Positions 23,046 through 31,217 of a stretch of 47,441 bases of DNA are shown piece after piece. Position 1 is the stretch's first letter, and the number at the start of each line of letters is the position of its first letter. Source of the DNA: Deltaproteobacteria bacterium (GTDB lineage: Bacteria; Desulfobacterota; Binatia; UBA9968); contig JACQUW010000297.1 in assembly GCA_016210115.1 (NCBI GenBank), positions 1 to 47,441 of the forward strand, in the 5' to 3' direction. Below the pieces are notes generated by a model. That model searched no databases. It saw nothing but the letters and a program-made list of their open reading frames with translations, and had not been told where the DNA came from. The translations under genes were made by a program, and so were the position numbers.

Positions 23046-24122
23046 TTAATCGTAATCAGCCGGCTCGCCTTGCTGCGTATGGATATACCCCGTGCTCTCC
23101 ATGCAGGGCCGGTTGGTGTGCACGAGAAACCGCGCCGTCTCCTTGCCCGTGTTAAAGTGCTGGTGCCAAGCGAAAACCGGAATCACCAGCGTGTCCCCCT
23201 TTTTCCACTCGCACTTCTGGTCTTCGATGATGCTGTAGCCCTGTCCCGAAATTATATAATTGGTCTCCTCATAAATATGGCGATGCGCGCCCGACCGTTT
23301 GCCCGACGGGATTTCGGCAAACAGCGTGCCGAGAACTTTGACGTGGTAGCCGAGCTTGGTGTCGACCCCGTAAGCGACACGGCCCATCGGGGTGGGAGAG
23401 AATTCTAGATCTTTGGCTCGCACCACGACTTTGCTGTCGCGCCTGCGTTTCTCTTCTTCCTGGGCGAAGTTAAGCTGATCGAAGTAGATTTCGGCCGCCG
23501 TTGGCACACCGCTACTGCGCGGTCCTTTCGGTTTCCACCGGGTCTGATCCAACTCGACTTTGCCGCCCGGCGGCGCTTCTGCTCCCCCGGGAATGAGCGT
23601 CTTCATCGCCTCCTCTCCCTTCTGCGCGAAAACCCAATACTCCGGGTAGTTCTCTTCTTCGTAAAGAGCGATACCGGTAGCCATAGAAAAGGGGCCGGTC
23701 GTCGCTGCGAAATAGATCAGGTCCTCGCTGCTCTCATTGTGGTGACGATGCCACGCAAAAACGGGGACGCAGATGAGATCCCCTGCCTCCCAGGGATATT
23801 TCACACCGTCAATGACGCTGTAGCCGTGCCCCTGGTGGATATAGATCACCGCTTCAACGGTATGGCGGTGGCCCAGTTGCTTGCCGCTAAATTCCATCTC
23901 TTCGCCCACGGACCGGAAATTGATCCAGAAGCGAAACGTGCGCTGGTTAAAGCCTAGCCGAGGATCGACAATATACACGTGGTAATGCTCTTTAAGCTGC
24001 GCCGCGACGTGCTCGGCCGGAACGTGCACCGGAGACTTCCGCCGGCGCTCCAGTTCTTCTTTACCGAAGCGGACGTGCTCCATCTTCATCTTCAGGTGCT
24101 GTGCTTTCTCAACCATAACCAT
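23046..24122 (-). CDS. Bicupin protein (gentisate-dioxygenase-like fold)
   Basis: Two homologous cupin domains are present. The first carries HRHTVEAVIYIHQGHGYSVIDG and PVFAWHRHHN; the second carries HRHIYEETNYIISGQGYSIIED and PVFAWHQHFN. Each has the His/Glu metal ligands expected for Fe or Mn. Bicupins of this kind include gentisate, oxalate and quercetin-type enzymes; the overall arrangement recalls aromatic ring-cleaving dioxygenases, but the activity is not determinable. GAGGAGG lies before the ATG at 24122. It sits between two binding-protein genes on the same strand and may process the imported ligand. Confidence 0.82.
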   Translation of the reverse strand: MVMVEKAQHLKMKMEHVRFGKEELERRRKSPVHVPAEHVAAQLKEHYHVYIVDPRLGFNQRTFRFWINFRSVGEEMEFSGKQLGHRHTVEAVIYIHQGHGYSVIDGVKYPWEAGDLICVPVFAWHRHHNESSEDLIYFAATTGPFSMATGIALYEEENYPEYWVFAQKGEEAMKTLIPGGAEAPPGGKVELDQTRWKPKGPRSSGVPTAAEIYFDQLNFAQEEEKRRRDSKVVVRAKDLEFSPTPMGRVAYGVDTKLGYHVKVLGTLFAEIPSGKRSGAHRHIYEETNYIISGQGYSIIEDQKCEWKKGDTLVIPVFAWHQHFNTGKETARFLVHTNRPCMESTGYIHTQQGEPADYD

Positions 24123-24378
24123 AGGCAGATTCCTCCTCTTTGATTTCAATTGGGCGGCCAGCTTGTTTCAATCCATTTCTTCCATCGCCTCGCCGGCCGC
24201 GATAGGCGCGCGCAACTTGCGTCTCACGCATATGCCCTTTGGAGAGATCGCGAGACACAGTTTGCCTGAAGGCTCACGATTATGGGCGACAAGCAGAACC
24301 TAAATAGCCGCGATTCCTCGTCAATGCCGCCGGAGATCGATTGAATCACAACTGAGGTATTGGACGTTGGGGACCAAA

Positions 24379-25383
24379 CTATTTGTAAAGACCGTCGATA
24401 TACCCGCTCGACTGAAGCTCTTTCACGAAACGCGCGTCGACGAACTCCTCGGGTGTTCTCGCCTTGATGGCCGGCCGCTTGACCGCGAGCTCGTCGAGAA
24501 TTGTTTGCACGCCGGCAAGGGAAGGAACAGGAGCTTTCTCAAATCCTTTCAAGATGTCTCTTTTATACATCGCTTCCAGAATGTCTTTATCGTTTAACCG
24601 CATGAACCTTTCGAGAGATCTTAGCGTGAACTCTTTGTCGGTGCGCATCTTGTGGATGCCCTGGACGAATACCCTCATGAATCTTCTGAGGACGTCGGGA
24701 TTGGACTGGATGTATTTTCGCGTTGAAGCTATCGTCCCTGTCATGTAGTCGAGCCCGAGCGTGCTGAAATCCGCAAGCTCTTTCCAGCCCATCGCTTCCG
24801 CCCTCAAATCGTCGGGCGTACTGAGCGGCGCGGCGTCGATGGCCTTCGCTCTTCCCGCTGCCAAAAGCTCGGGAATACCTCCGACCTGAATCAACGGGAC
24901 ATCCCGGTCCGGAGTCAAACCCCACTTGTTCACCATCGCCCATCGCACTAGAAAATCGGTCGAGGAGCCAAACCGGGTAACCCCGACTTTTTTGCCTCTG
25001 AGCGCGGAGATGGACGAGACCGCAGGGTTCGCCATCAGGCGAAACATCGGGACTTTGACCGTATTCGACACGATAACCACATCGGCGCCGGCAATTGCCG
25101 CCTCTATCACCGCCGAAGCGCCGACGTGAGCGAGACCCACCTCGCCTGCCAGCATGGTCTGGACCACTTTGGAGCTTCCTCCGATGCGAATAAGCTCAAG
25201 GTCCAGCCCCTGCTTCTGAAAGAAACCCGCTTCCTTCGCGACCCAGGCAACGGCCTGATTGGAGCTGAAAGCCACATGCACCAGCCGGACCTTCGTCAAT
25301 TCCTGAGCGAAGCCTCCACTGCTTAAAAAAAGCCCGAAGCACGCAGCCAAAAAGCCGCAAAACGGTCGAACTCTCGCTCTCAT
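24379..25383 (-). CDS. NMT1/SsuA-type ABC substrate-binding protein
   Basis: The signal peptide (FCGFLAACFGLFLSSGGFA) is followed by the NMT1-like domain: VAFSSNQAVAWVAKEAGFFQKQGLDLELI, GKKVGVTRFGSSTDFLVRWA and IPELLAAGRAKAIDAAPL. Related to the products at 8059 and 41140. The ATG at 25383 is used because codons upstream derive from a heptamer repeat array. It lies about 105 bases after the succinyl-CoA-synthetase-like alpha gene and is probably part of the same transcript. The ligand is unknown; sulfonates, nitriles or aromatic acids are typical. Confidence 0.87.
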   Translation of the reverse strand: MRARVRPFCGFLAACFGLFLSSGGFAQELTKVRLVHVAFSSNQAVAWVAKEAGFFQKQGLDLELIRIGGSSKVVQTMLAGEVGLAHVGASAVIEAAIAGADVVIVSNTVKVPMFRLMANPAVSSISALRGKKVGVTRFGSSTDFLVRWAMVNKWGLTPDRDVPLIQVGGIPELLAAGRAKAIDAAPLSTPDDLRAEAMGWKELADFSTLGLDYMTGTIASTRKYIQSNPDVLRRFMRVFVQGIHKMRTDKEFTLRSLERFMRLNDKDILEAMYKRDILKGFEKAPVPSLAGVQTILDELAVKRPAIKARTPEEFVDARFVKELQSSGYIDGLYK

Positions 25384-25421
25384 TCTATTCACCCCCTCTT
25401 GGATCAACCGCTCTGACCTAT

Positions 25422-25502
25422 CGTGAAAGGTGAAAAGTGAATCGTGAATAGTCGATCGTTTCCCGTTTTTACCTTTCACTTTTTCCGTTTTACTTTTCAC
25501 TG
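25422..25502. repeat. Degenerate GTGAAAA heptamer array with inverted half
   Basis: Units of 7 bases (GTGAAAR) run one way and TTTTCAC units the other, giving an overall palindromic array. It overlaps the last codons of the alpha-subunit gene (Ser-Glu-Lys-stop). Confidence 0.6.
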
Positions 25503-26398
25503 TGTTTTGCCAACGCTTCTTTTGCCGCCGGCACGATCTCGTCTAAATGATCCACCACCGTTACGCCGGCCTTTCGGAGCGCGCTGACCTTGCTCTCGGC
25601 ATAACCTTTCCCGCGGGTAATCATCGCGCCGGCGTGACCGAACCGGATCCCGGGCCTGGCATGCTTTCCGGCGATGAAAGCAACCAATGGTTTCGTAAAG
25701 CCTCCCTTAAGAATCAACTCCGCCGCGTCTTCTTCCATTGTCGCTCCGATTTCGCCGAAAGCGACAACGCAATGAGTTTCCCGATCTCGCTCGAAAAGCT
25801 CCAGAAGCTCGCGCCAATTGGTCGCGACAAAGGCATCACCGCCGGTGGCGACGGCAGTGCTCTGGCCGATTCCACCTTTTGAAAGATAATAACAGACCGT
25901 TGTACGCTGGCCGCCGCTGCGAGAAATTACGCCGCAGTGGCCGGGCGTAAAGATGCTCCGCGCGCTTTCTTCCTTCCCTCCGGCGCCGCCGAGAACACAT
26001 TTTCCCGGGCTGATAATTCCCGCCGAATTGCCTCCCAAAACAGTGGCTCCTCTTTCTTTGGCATAGGCGATGACCTCGAGCATGTCATGCTGGGGGATCC
26101 GCTCCGAGGGCACGCTGATAATCTTCACCCCGGCATCGACAGCTTCGATAATTGCGTCTTTTACGAGTCTTCCCGGCACGGCAAGAACCGTCGCATTGAT
26201 TCCGGGCTCGGCTTTCTTTGCTTCGCGCACGGAGTCAAAGACCGGGAAATCGAAGATGCGGCTTCCTCCTTTGCCCGGAGTGACGCCTCCGGCTACGCGC
26301 GTTCCATAAGCTCTCATAAAGCGGGCATAGCGGCTCCCGGCCGCGCCCGTGATACCTTGAACCAAAGCCACCGTGTTTTTATCGATGAGAATAGCCAC
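25490..26398 (-). CDS. Succinyl-CoA synthetase alpha-like CoA ligase subunit
   Basis: The 302-residue protein has the SucD fold. The CoA-binding domain has VQGITGAAGSRYARFMRAYGTRVAGGVTPGKGG (residues 13-45), and the ligase domain has GGNSAGIISPGKC and the phosphohistidine loop FGHAGAMI with His255. It would form an acyl-CoA from a carboxylate with ATP, acting with the beta-like subunit two genes upstream. The sequence differs enough from housekeeping SucD that malate, citrate or another organic acid may be the substrate. The unusual feature is a ferredoxin gene between beta and alpha, one base apart from this gene. Confidence 0.9.
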   Translation of the reverse strand: MAILIDKNTVALVQGITGAAGSRYARFMRAYGTRVAGGVTPGKGGSRIFDFPVFDSVREAKKAEPGINATVLAVPGRLVKDAIIEAVDAGVKIISVPSERIPQHDMLEVIAYAKERGATVLGGNSAGIISPGKCVLGGAGGKEESARSIFTPGHCGVISRSGGQRTTVCYYLSKGGIGQSTAVATGGDAFVATNWRELLELFERDRETHCVVAFGEIGATMEEDAAELILKGGFTKPLVAFIAGKHARPGIRFGHAGAMITRGKGYAESKVSALRKAGVTVVDHLDEIVPAAKEALAKHSEK

Positions 26399-26399
26399 G

Positions 26400-26726
26400 T
26401 CATCCCTCCCAATAAACAGGCCTGAGTCCCTTCGCCGCCATATCTTCGAGCGCGGTGTTTAATGCGGGGATGGGAAGCTCTATCCTCAGCGCGCCCTTTC
26501 CGTCGATTCGGCAGGCCTCCTCGCATGCCAGGCATTCGCTGCACTGGCCCTTCCGGGCAGCTTCAGCGGAAATTTTCAGGACCGGCGTCCCATCCCGAAG
26601 CTCCAATATGCTGCCGCTGCCCCTCGGGTTGCAGGCCGGAATGCAGGCCTTCGTCTCGCACTGAAGGCAGGCGGCATAATCAAATAATATTGTTCCTCCG
26701 GAATACGTGGAGAACGAATAACTCAT
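26400..26726 (-). CDS. Two-cluster [4Fe-4S] ferredoxin-like protein
   Basis: This 108-residue protein has two cysteine sets: Cys20, 23, 28 and 32 (CLQCETKACIPAC followed by Asn-Pro) and Cys62, 65, 68 and 72 (CSECLACEEAC). The second is a canonical CxxCxxCxxxC. Both could bind 4Fe-4S clusters for low-potential electron transfer in the cytoplasm. The ATG at 26726 overlaps the beta-subunit TGA (ATGA), deciding the start; 10 codons upstream belong to that gene. Its place between the two CoA-ligase subunits suggests an enzyme complex in which acyl-CoA formation is linked to a redox step, which is inference. Confidence 0.85.
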   Translation of the reverse strand: MSYSFSTYSGGTILFDYAACLQCETKACIPACNPRGSGSILELRDGTPVLKISAEAARKGQCSECLACEEACRIDGKGALRIELPIPALNTALEDMAAKGLRPVYWEG

Positions 26727-27985
26727 AACCCAACTCTTTTTCTTTCCATTTCCCAATCACAATAAAGCAAATCGAATTCGCGCGCCGCGTCTCTTTCCGT
26801 GGCGTCCGTTCCCAATACCCTAATCCATCGAGAATTGTAGATCCCCGTTTTTTTCAAGACCTCGATCGCACTGTTCGAGTACGCTCCCCGCAGCAGGAAA
26901 AGACACGGGATATTAGGCTCGCCGTTCGTCTTGGGGTAAAGCTCCATCCAGGCCTTGAGGATTCCGCGCACGTTTTCATCCAGGCGCTGCGTGGCCACAC
27001 AAGTGCCGAAAATGTATCCCTTGATCGCAGGCTGCGAGAAGATGATCTTGGTGATGCGATAAAGTTTCGAAGCCGGCGGGGACCCTGAGGTATCGCAAAA
27101 ATTCACCGGATAATACCCCAGTGGCGCAAGCTCGTCGAGCAGCGTGAGGCTCACTCCGGTCCCGACGCAGTCGAAACCTATCGGGATTTTTCCAATGGAC
27201 CGAACATAGCTCCCGTCCGGATCTATTTGGGTAAAATGAGCCGATCCCCGGTGATCGTTTTCGTCAATCTTTCCGGCCGCTATCTCTAGCAGCGTAGGCG
27301 GACGATCTCCCGATTCCTCGACGATCTCCAAACCCAAGTCCTTGTGGCGGTAGAGCGCGTCATCATCGATATCGACCCGGGCATCCAACGCCAGAAACCG
27401 GTCTCCGCAAAGAGCCAGAGGGTTCACCTCGACCAGTTTGCAGTCGTAAGAGCGGTACAGGCGGTAGAGGCTATGAATCACCTGACCGAGAGACGCGGTT
27501 CGCTCTCTGCCGAGTTGGGAAAGTTGTGAAGCGAACTCTACGGCTTCTTCCAGGCTGAGGCCTTTCAGAATATCGACCCTGCGCGTCAGAAGACTTTCAC
27601 TCCTGTTTATCTCCTCCACATCGATTCCACCGTGGCCGCTCAGAAGAACGACCGGCATGCGAGCTGAAGGATCGGCGGTGACGGCAACGTAAAATTCACT
27701 TTCGATCCTTGCTTTTTCCTCTACAAGAACAGATCCCCCCGGCGGCAGAGCTTTAAAGAGAATTTCTGCTTTTTCGCCGGCCTCTTCAGGTCCATTCGCA
27801 AACAACACTCCTCCAGATTTCCCCCTGCGCCCCGTGAGTGTCTGAATCTTAAGGACCACGGGACAGCCCAACTCTCGTGCCGCAGCCAAAGCTTCCGCCG
27901 AAGTGGAGACAAGTTTGCTTTTTGGAACTGCCAGCGACTGCTGAGCCAAAAGTCTCTTACCCTGATGTTCAAAAAGTCTCGCCAT
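26723..27985 (-). CDS. Succinyl-CoA synthetase beta-like (ATP-grasp) subunit
   Basis: The 420-residue protein has an N-terminal ATP-grasp domain (FEHQGKRLLAQQSLAVPKSKLV, CPVVLKIQTLTGRRGKSGGV, LVEEKARIESEFYVAVTAD, KLVEVNPLAL) and the C-terminal ligase domain (GFDCVGTGVSLTLLDELAPLGYYPVNFCDTSG). It forms the nucleotide-binding half of a CoA ligase with the alpha subunit encoded downstream. The ATG follows GTCGGAGG, which lies inside a heptamer array. The C-terminal 100 residues diverge from housekeeping SucC, so the substrate may differ. Confidence 0.88.
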   Translation of the reverse strand: MARLFEHQGKRLLAQQSLAVPKSKLVSTSAEALAAARELGCPVVLKIQTLTGRRGKSGGVLFANGPEEAGEKAEILFKALPPGGSVLVEEKARIESEFYVAVTADPSARMPVVLLSGHGGIDVEEINRSESLLTRRVDILKGLSLEEAVEFASQLSQLGRERTASLGQVIHSLYRLYRSYDCKLVEVNPLALCGDRFLALDARVDIDDDALYRHKDLGLEIVEESGDRPPTLLEIAAGKIDENDHRGSAHFTQIDPDGSYVRSIGKIPIGFDCVGTGVSLTLLDELAPLGYYPVNFCDTSGSPPASKLYRITKIIFSQPAIKGYIFGTCVATQRLDENVRGILKAWMELYPKTNGEPNIPCLFLLRGAYSNSAIEVLKKTGIYNSRWIRVLGTDATERDAAREFDLLYCDWEMERKRVGL

Positions 27986-27987
27986 TC

Positions 27988-28064
27988 CGACCTCCGACTT
28001 CTGACTTCCGATTTCGGACCTCAGACTTCCGACCTCTGACCTCTGACCTCCGACCTCTGACTTT
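27988..28064. repeat. TCYGACY heptamer array
   Basis: About ten degenerate 7-base units (TCTGACC, TCCGACC and similar) fill the spacer between the LeuC-like and SucC-like genes. The array supplies the GGAGG ribosome-binding site of the SucC-like gene on the minus strand. Confidence 0.75.
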
Positions 28065-28066
28065 CA

Positions 28067-29329
28067 TCATTCCTCAATGTACTTCCTCGGATCGGCGATC
28101 TTGCCCTCGATGGCGGTCGCCGCAACGGTCGCGGGCGAGGCGAGAAAAATAAAAGCCTTGGGATTTGCCATCCGTCCCATGAAGTTGCGGTTGATGGACG
28201 CTATGCACCTTTCTCCATCGCCCAGCGCAGCCTGAAATCCCCCAGCGCAAGCCCCGCATCCAGCGTTCAGGATGGCCGCTCCGCTCTCCACCAATGTCTG
28301 GATGTAACCTTCTTTGATGGCGTCCAGGTACACCTCCTTGGTTGCCGGCGTAACGATAAGTCGCGTGCCGGGATGAATTCTCCGCCCTTTCAAAACACGG
28401 GCCGCAGCCGCGAGATCCTCGAGGTTGCCATTGGTGCAGGACCCGATATAGGCCTCATGAATCTTGTCCTGAGGAGCCTGTGAAATCGGCACAACATTAT
28501 CCGGGCGGTGCGGCAGAGCCACGGAAGGCTCAATCGTCGCCAGATCGATCTCAGTAACTCTGTGGTAATTCGCATCGGGGTCGGGATGAATTTCCTCGTA
28601 CTCTTTCTTGGCGCGGTTCTTTAAATAATTCCTCGTCACCTCATCGACTTCGACATAGGCGGTCTTGGCTCCCATCTCGGTCGTGACATTGGCGAGGGTC
28701 GTGCGTTCTGAGATATCCATCTCCCGCAAAGCCGGCCCATGAAACTCCACCGCTTTATAACTGCAGCCCCGGGTCGTAAAAATTTTGCTGAGACTCAGCA
28801 TCAGGTCCCGAGCAAAAGTCCCGAAATGAAAACGTCCCTTGAGAACGATCTTGACGCTCTCGGGCACTTTGAGCCAGAGCTTTCCCATGACCCAAATCGA
28901 GGTGACCTCGGTAAAGCCGATTCCCGTCCCGAAGGCGCCCAGGGCTCCGTAAGTGGTGCAGTGCGAATCCGTGCCCGGAATCAATGTCCCGGGAAGCACA
29001 TGGCCGTTTTCCATCAGCACCTGATGGCAGATCCCCGCCTCGATACCGTAAAACCATTTTATCTGCTGTTCGGCCGCGAATTCTCTGATCAGGTTGTAAT
29101 TATTAGCACTCTGGGCTGAATCGGCTGGAGACCGATGATCGAGCACCATGACGATTCTCTCAGGATCCAAAACCTTCTTGCCGCCGAAATTACGAAACTG
29201 GCGAATCACTCTCCATGAAGCGTTATGGCTCATGACCAGATCCGGACTCACTTCCACGATTTCGCCGGGATCCACTTTCGCCTTGCCGCTCTTTTTCGCC
29301 AAGAGCTTTTCCGCAAAAGTCTGGCCCAT
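28067..29329 (-). CDS. LeuC/homoaconitase-type hydro-lyase large subunit
   Basis: The 420-residue protein is an aconitase-family dehydratase large subunit. It shows VMSHNASWRVIRQF, VMVLDHRSPADSAQSANNYNLIREFA, PGTDSHCTTYGALGAFGTGIGFTEV, GSCTNGNLEDL and ILNAGCGACAGGFQAALGDGERCIASINRNFMGRM. The Cys residues in GSCTNG and GCGACAGG are the 4Fe-4S ligands. It works with the small subunit just upstream to isomerise or dehydrate a 2- or 3-hydroxy di/tricarboxylate. The neighbouring CoA-ligase genes favour a catabolic acid rather than leucine synthesis, and LeuA/LeuB are absent. AGGAG precedes the ATG. Confidence 0.9.
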   Translation of the reverse strand: MGQTFAEKLLAKKSGKAKVDPGEIVEVSPDLVMSHNASWRVIRQFRNFGGKKVLDPERIVMVLDHRSPADSAQSANNYNLIREFAAEQQIKWFYGIEAGICHQVLMENGHVLPGTLIPGTDSHCTTYGALGAFGTGIGFTEVTSIWVMGKLWLKVPESVKIVLKGRFHFGTFARDLMLSLSKIFTTRGCSYKAVEFHGPALREMDISERTTLANVTTEMGAKTAYVEVDEVTRNYLKNRAKKEYEEIHPDPDANYHRVTEIDLATIEPSVALPHRPDNVVPISQAPQDKIHEAYIGSCTNGNLEDLAAAARVLKGRRIHPGTRLIVTPATKEVYLDAIKEGYIQTLVESGAAILNAGCGACAGGFQAALGDGERCIASINRNFMGRMANPKAFIFLASPATVAATAIEGKIADPRKYIEE

Positions 29330-29427
29330 TACAAACTCCTTTCAACGCGCGACGCGCAAACAAATAAGTTATTCCCAGGAACTCGCACAAACCACCTGTC
29401 CATCGTCGTCAGCCGGCGAGAGTACCC

Positions 29428-29458
29428 CTCGCCCTCTCCCGCAAGGGGAGAGGGGATT
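29428..29458. repeat. CCCTCTCCC/GGGAGAGGG palindrome
   Basis: Inverted repeat around GCAAG, between the LeuC-like and LeuD-like genes. It belongs to the same family as the palindromes at 3956-3978. Confidence 0.6.
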
Positions 29459-29470
29459 AGGGGAAGAACT

Positions 29471-29519
29471 CCCTGCTCCCTGCTCCCTGCTCCCTGCTCC
29501 CTGCTCCCTGCTCCCTGCT
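29471..29519. repeat. Seven perfect CCCTGCT heptamers
   Basis: Seven uninterrupted copies of a 7-base unit end two bases from the stop codon of the LeuD-like gene. The perfect identity implies recent expansion or slippage. Confidence 0.9.
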
Positions 29520-29520
29520 G

Positions 29521-30021
29521 TTACCCTGCTTGTGAAATATAGTTTCTGATCCTCGGCTCTAATCCTCCCGCCTCGAGCATCTCCATAAGAAAAGGCGGCA
29601 GAGGTGGGAAGCTGAATTTTTGATCGCGAAGCCAGACGCAACCTGCCGCAAGGTCCACTGTTATCTCTTCCCCGTCGTTCACCGCGTCTACCACTTCGGG
29701 GCACGCCACCACCGGAAAGCCGAGATTAATCGCGTTTCGGAAGAACGTGCGAGCGAACGACTTGGCAACGACGGCAAGCAGTCCGGCTCCCTTCAGGCAG
29801 GTCACCGCCTGCTCGCGCGCGCTGCCGCAACCAAAATTCTCGCCCGCGACGATGAGCTTGTAATTTTTGAGCTTTGGCGGGAAGTCCGCCCCGTATCCCT
29901 CGAGGGCGTGCTTGCCGAGTTCTTCAGGCTCGATGTAAATCATAAATTTTGACGGGACGATGATATCGGTGTTTACGTCCTCCCCCAGCTTGAGCGCCGG
30001 ACCTTTCAAAATTTTTTCCAC
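29521..30021 (-). CDS. LeuD/homoaconitase-type hydro-lyase small subunit
   Basis: The 166-residue swivelling-domain subunit shows GEDVNTDIIVPSKFM, GENFGCGSAREQAVTCLKGAGLLAVVAKSFARTFFRNAINLGFPVV, both family hallmarks (NTDxIxP, GxGSxREQA). It completes the active site of the large subunit. An AAAGGAGAG site six bases before the GTG at 30021 (VEKILKGP) decides this start over a GTG at 30042 that would place the site inside the gene. A palindrome and heptamer array separate it from the large-subunit gene. Confidence 0.9.
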   Translation of the reverse strand: MEKILKGPALKLGEDVNTDIIVPSKFMIYIEPEELGKHALEGYGADFPPKLKNYKLIVAGENFGCGSAREQAVTCLKGAGLLAVVAKSFARTFFRNAINLGFPVVACPEVVDAVNDGEEITVDLAAGCVWLRDQKFSFPPLPPFLMEMLEAGGLEPRIRNYISQAG

Positions 30022-30134
30022 GGATTCTCTCCTTTCCACCACTTCGGTTCGTGGGCCACTTCAGGGCCCAGGATTATGGCCTTCGCTCCTTTGGGCTCGC
30101 TCCTCGATTGCTGTTACGAGTTGAAGGATCCGAG

Positions 30135-31184
30135 CTAATGCGACGGGACCTTACCCGCCAGGAATACCTCCCTGAATTCCTTTGCGATCTCTTCGTACTT
30201 CTGGGCAAGATTCAAGTCGAACGGAATAACTTTGACTCCTTTCCACCTGGGGTCCTTCGGTATCACATCTTTGCGCGCGGAGCCCTTCCACGCTTCATTC
30301 ACCCATACCTCCTGTTGAACCTCGCGGGATAGCATGAAGTCAAGGTAGAGCTTCGCCGCGTTTGGATTTTTGGCCGATTTATACATTCCCATCCCGACCG
30401 GGTTCGAAAAGACCGGATCCAGCGCAACCCAATCCACCGGAGCCCCGCGATCTTTCGTGACACTGACCCTTGGGCCCCACGCAACCGACAACAAAGGAAA
30501 TTCACCGGCGGCCAGCAACTGCACCATCTGAGTGTGACCGCCTCGGTATTGAAGGTCTTGCTTGGCAAACTGACGCATGAAGTGGAGCCCTTTTTCTCGG
30601 CCGACCGCCTTAAGATAACTTGCAAACCATTCGTACTCTTCGTCAAAGAAGGCGATCTTGCCTCTCCACTTCGAATGCAGGAGATCCTCCCAAGCTTTTG
30701 GAACGTCTGCCGGCGCTACCAGGTTTGTGTTAAATGCCGTAACCACAGTGTTCACATAATACGCGGCCCAAAGTCCTTGCGGATGTTTAAATCCTTCGGG
30801 AATGGCCTTTGTCTCCGGAGAGGCGTAAGGCGCGAAGAAGCCTTGTTCCGCAAGATAAAACAGCTCAAAACCGCTGACGCCAATGACATCCACATCGCTC
30901 CTTTTCGCCGTCCGGGCTTCCGTGAGCAGACGGTTGCGCAGTTTCTCAGATGGCATGCGGATCGCGTTAACCTTTCGAATGAAGGGATACTTTTTCTTGA
31001 ACCTGTCAGCGACCATCGTCTGAAATTGAATTTCTCCGACGGCCCAGGTTACCAACTCGCCTTCTTTTTGGGCTCCGATCAGTACAGGGTCGCTTTCCGC
31101 TGCTTGAAGCGAATTGAAGGTTGCAATCGCATGCACCCCAATCGCCAGAAACAAACCGAATCCGAGAGACAAAATCCTGCCCAT
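30135..31184 (-). CDS. Fe(III)/ABC-type extracellular solute-binding protein
   Basis: A Sec signal (LSLGFGLFLAIGVHA) precedes the family 1 binding-protein domain: LIGAQKEGELVTWAVGEIQFQTMVADRFKKKYPFI, EARTAKRSDVDVIGVSGFELFYL, VTAFNTNLVAPADVPKAWEDLLHSKWRGKIAFFDEEYEWFA, and PVDWVALDPVF. The last segment also occurs in the proteins at 33191-34261 and 34455-35516, so the three are close paralogues. ACGAGG lies before the ATG. No transport partner is adjacent; it lies between enolase-superfamily and LeuD-like genes. Confidence 0.88.
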   Translation of the reverse strand: MGRILSLGFGLFLAIGVHAIATFNSLQAAESDPVLIGAQKEGELVTWAVGEIQFQTMVADRFKKKYPFIRKVNAIRMPSEKLRNRLLTEARTAKRSDVDVIGVSGFELFYLAEQGFFAPYASPETKAIPEGFKHPQGLWAAYYVNTVVTAFNTNLVAPADVPKAWEDLLHSKWRGKIAFFDEEYEWFASYLKAVGREKGLHFMRQFAKQDLQYRGGHTQMVQLLAAGEFPLLSVAWGPRVSVTKDRGAPVDWVALDPVFSNPVGMGMYKSAKNPNAAKLYLDFMLSREVQQEVWVNEAWKGSARKDVIPKDPRWKGVKVIPFDLNLAQKYEEIAKEFREVFLAGKVPSH

Positions 31185-31217
31185 GACTTACCTCGTTAAG
31201 TGGGTTATTGATGGTTG

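Noticed and set aside
29471..29519. CRISPR array
   Set aside because: The repeats are 7 bases and directly adjacent with no spacers; this is a simple tandem array.
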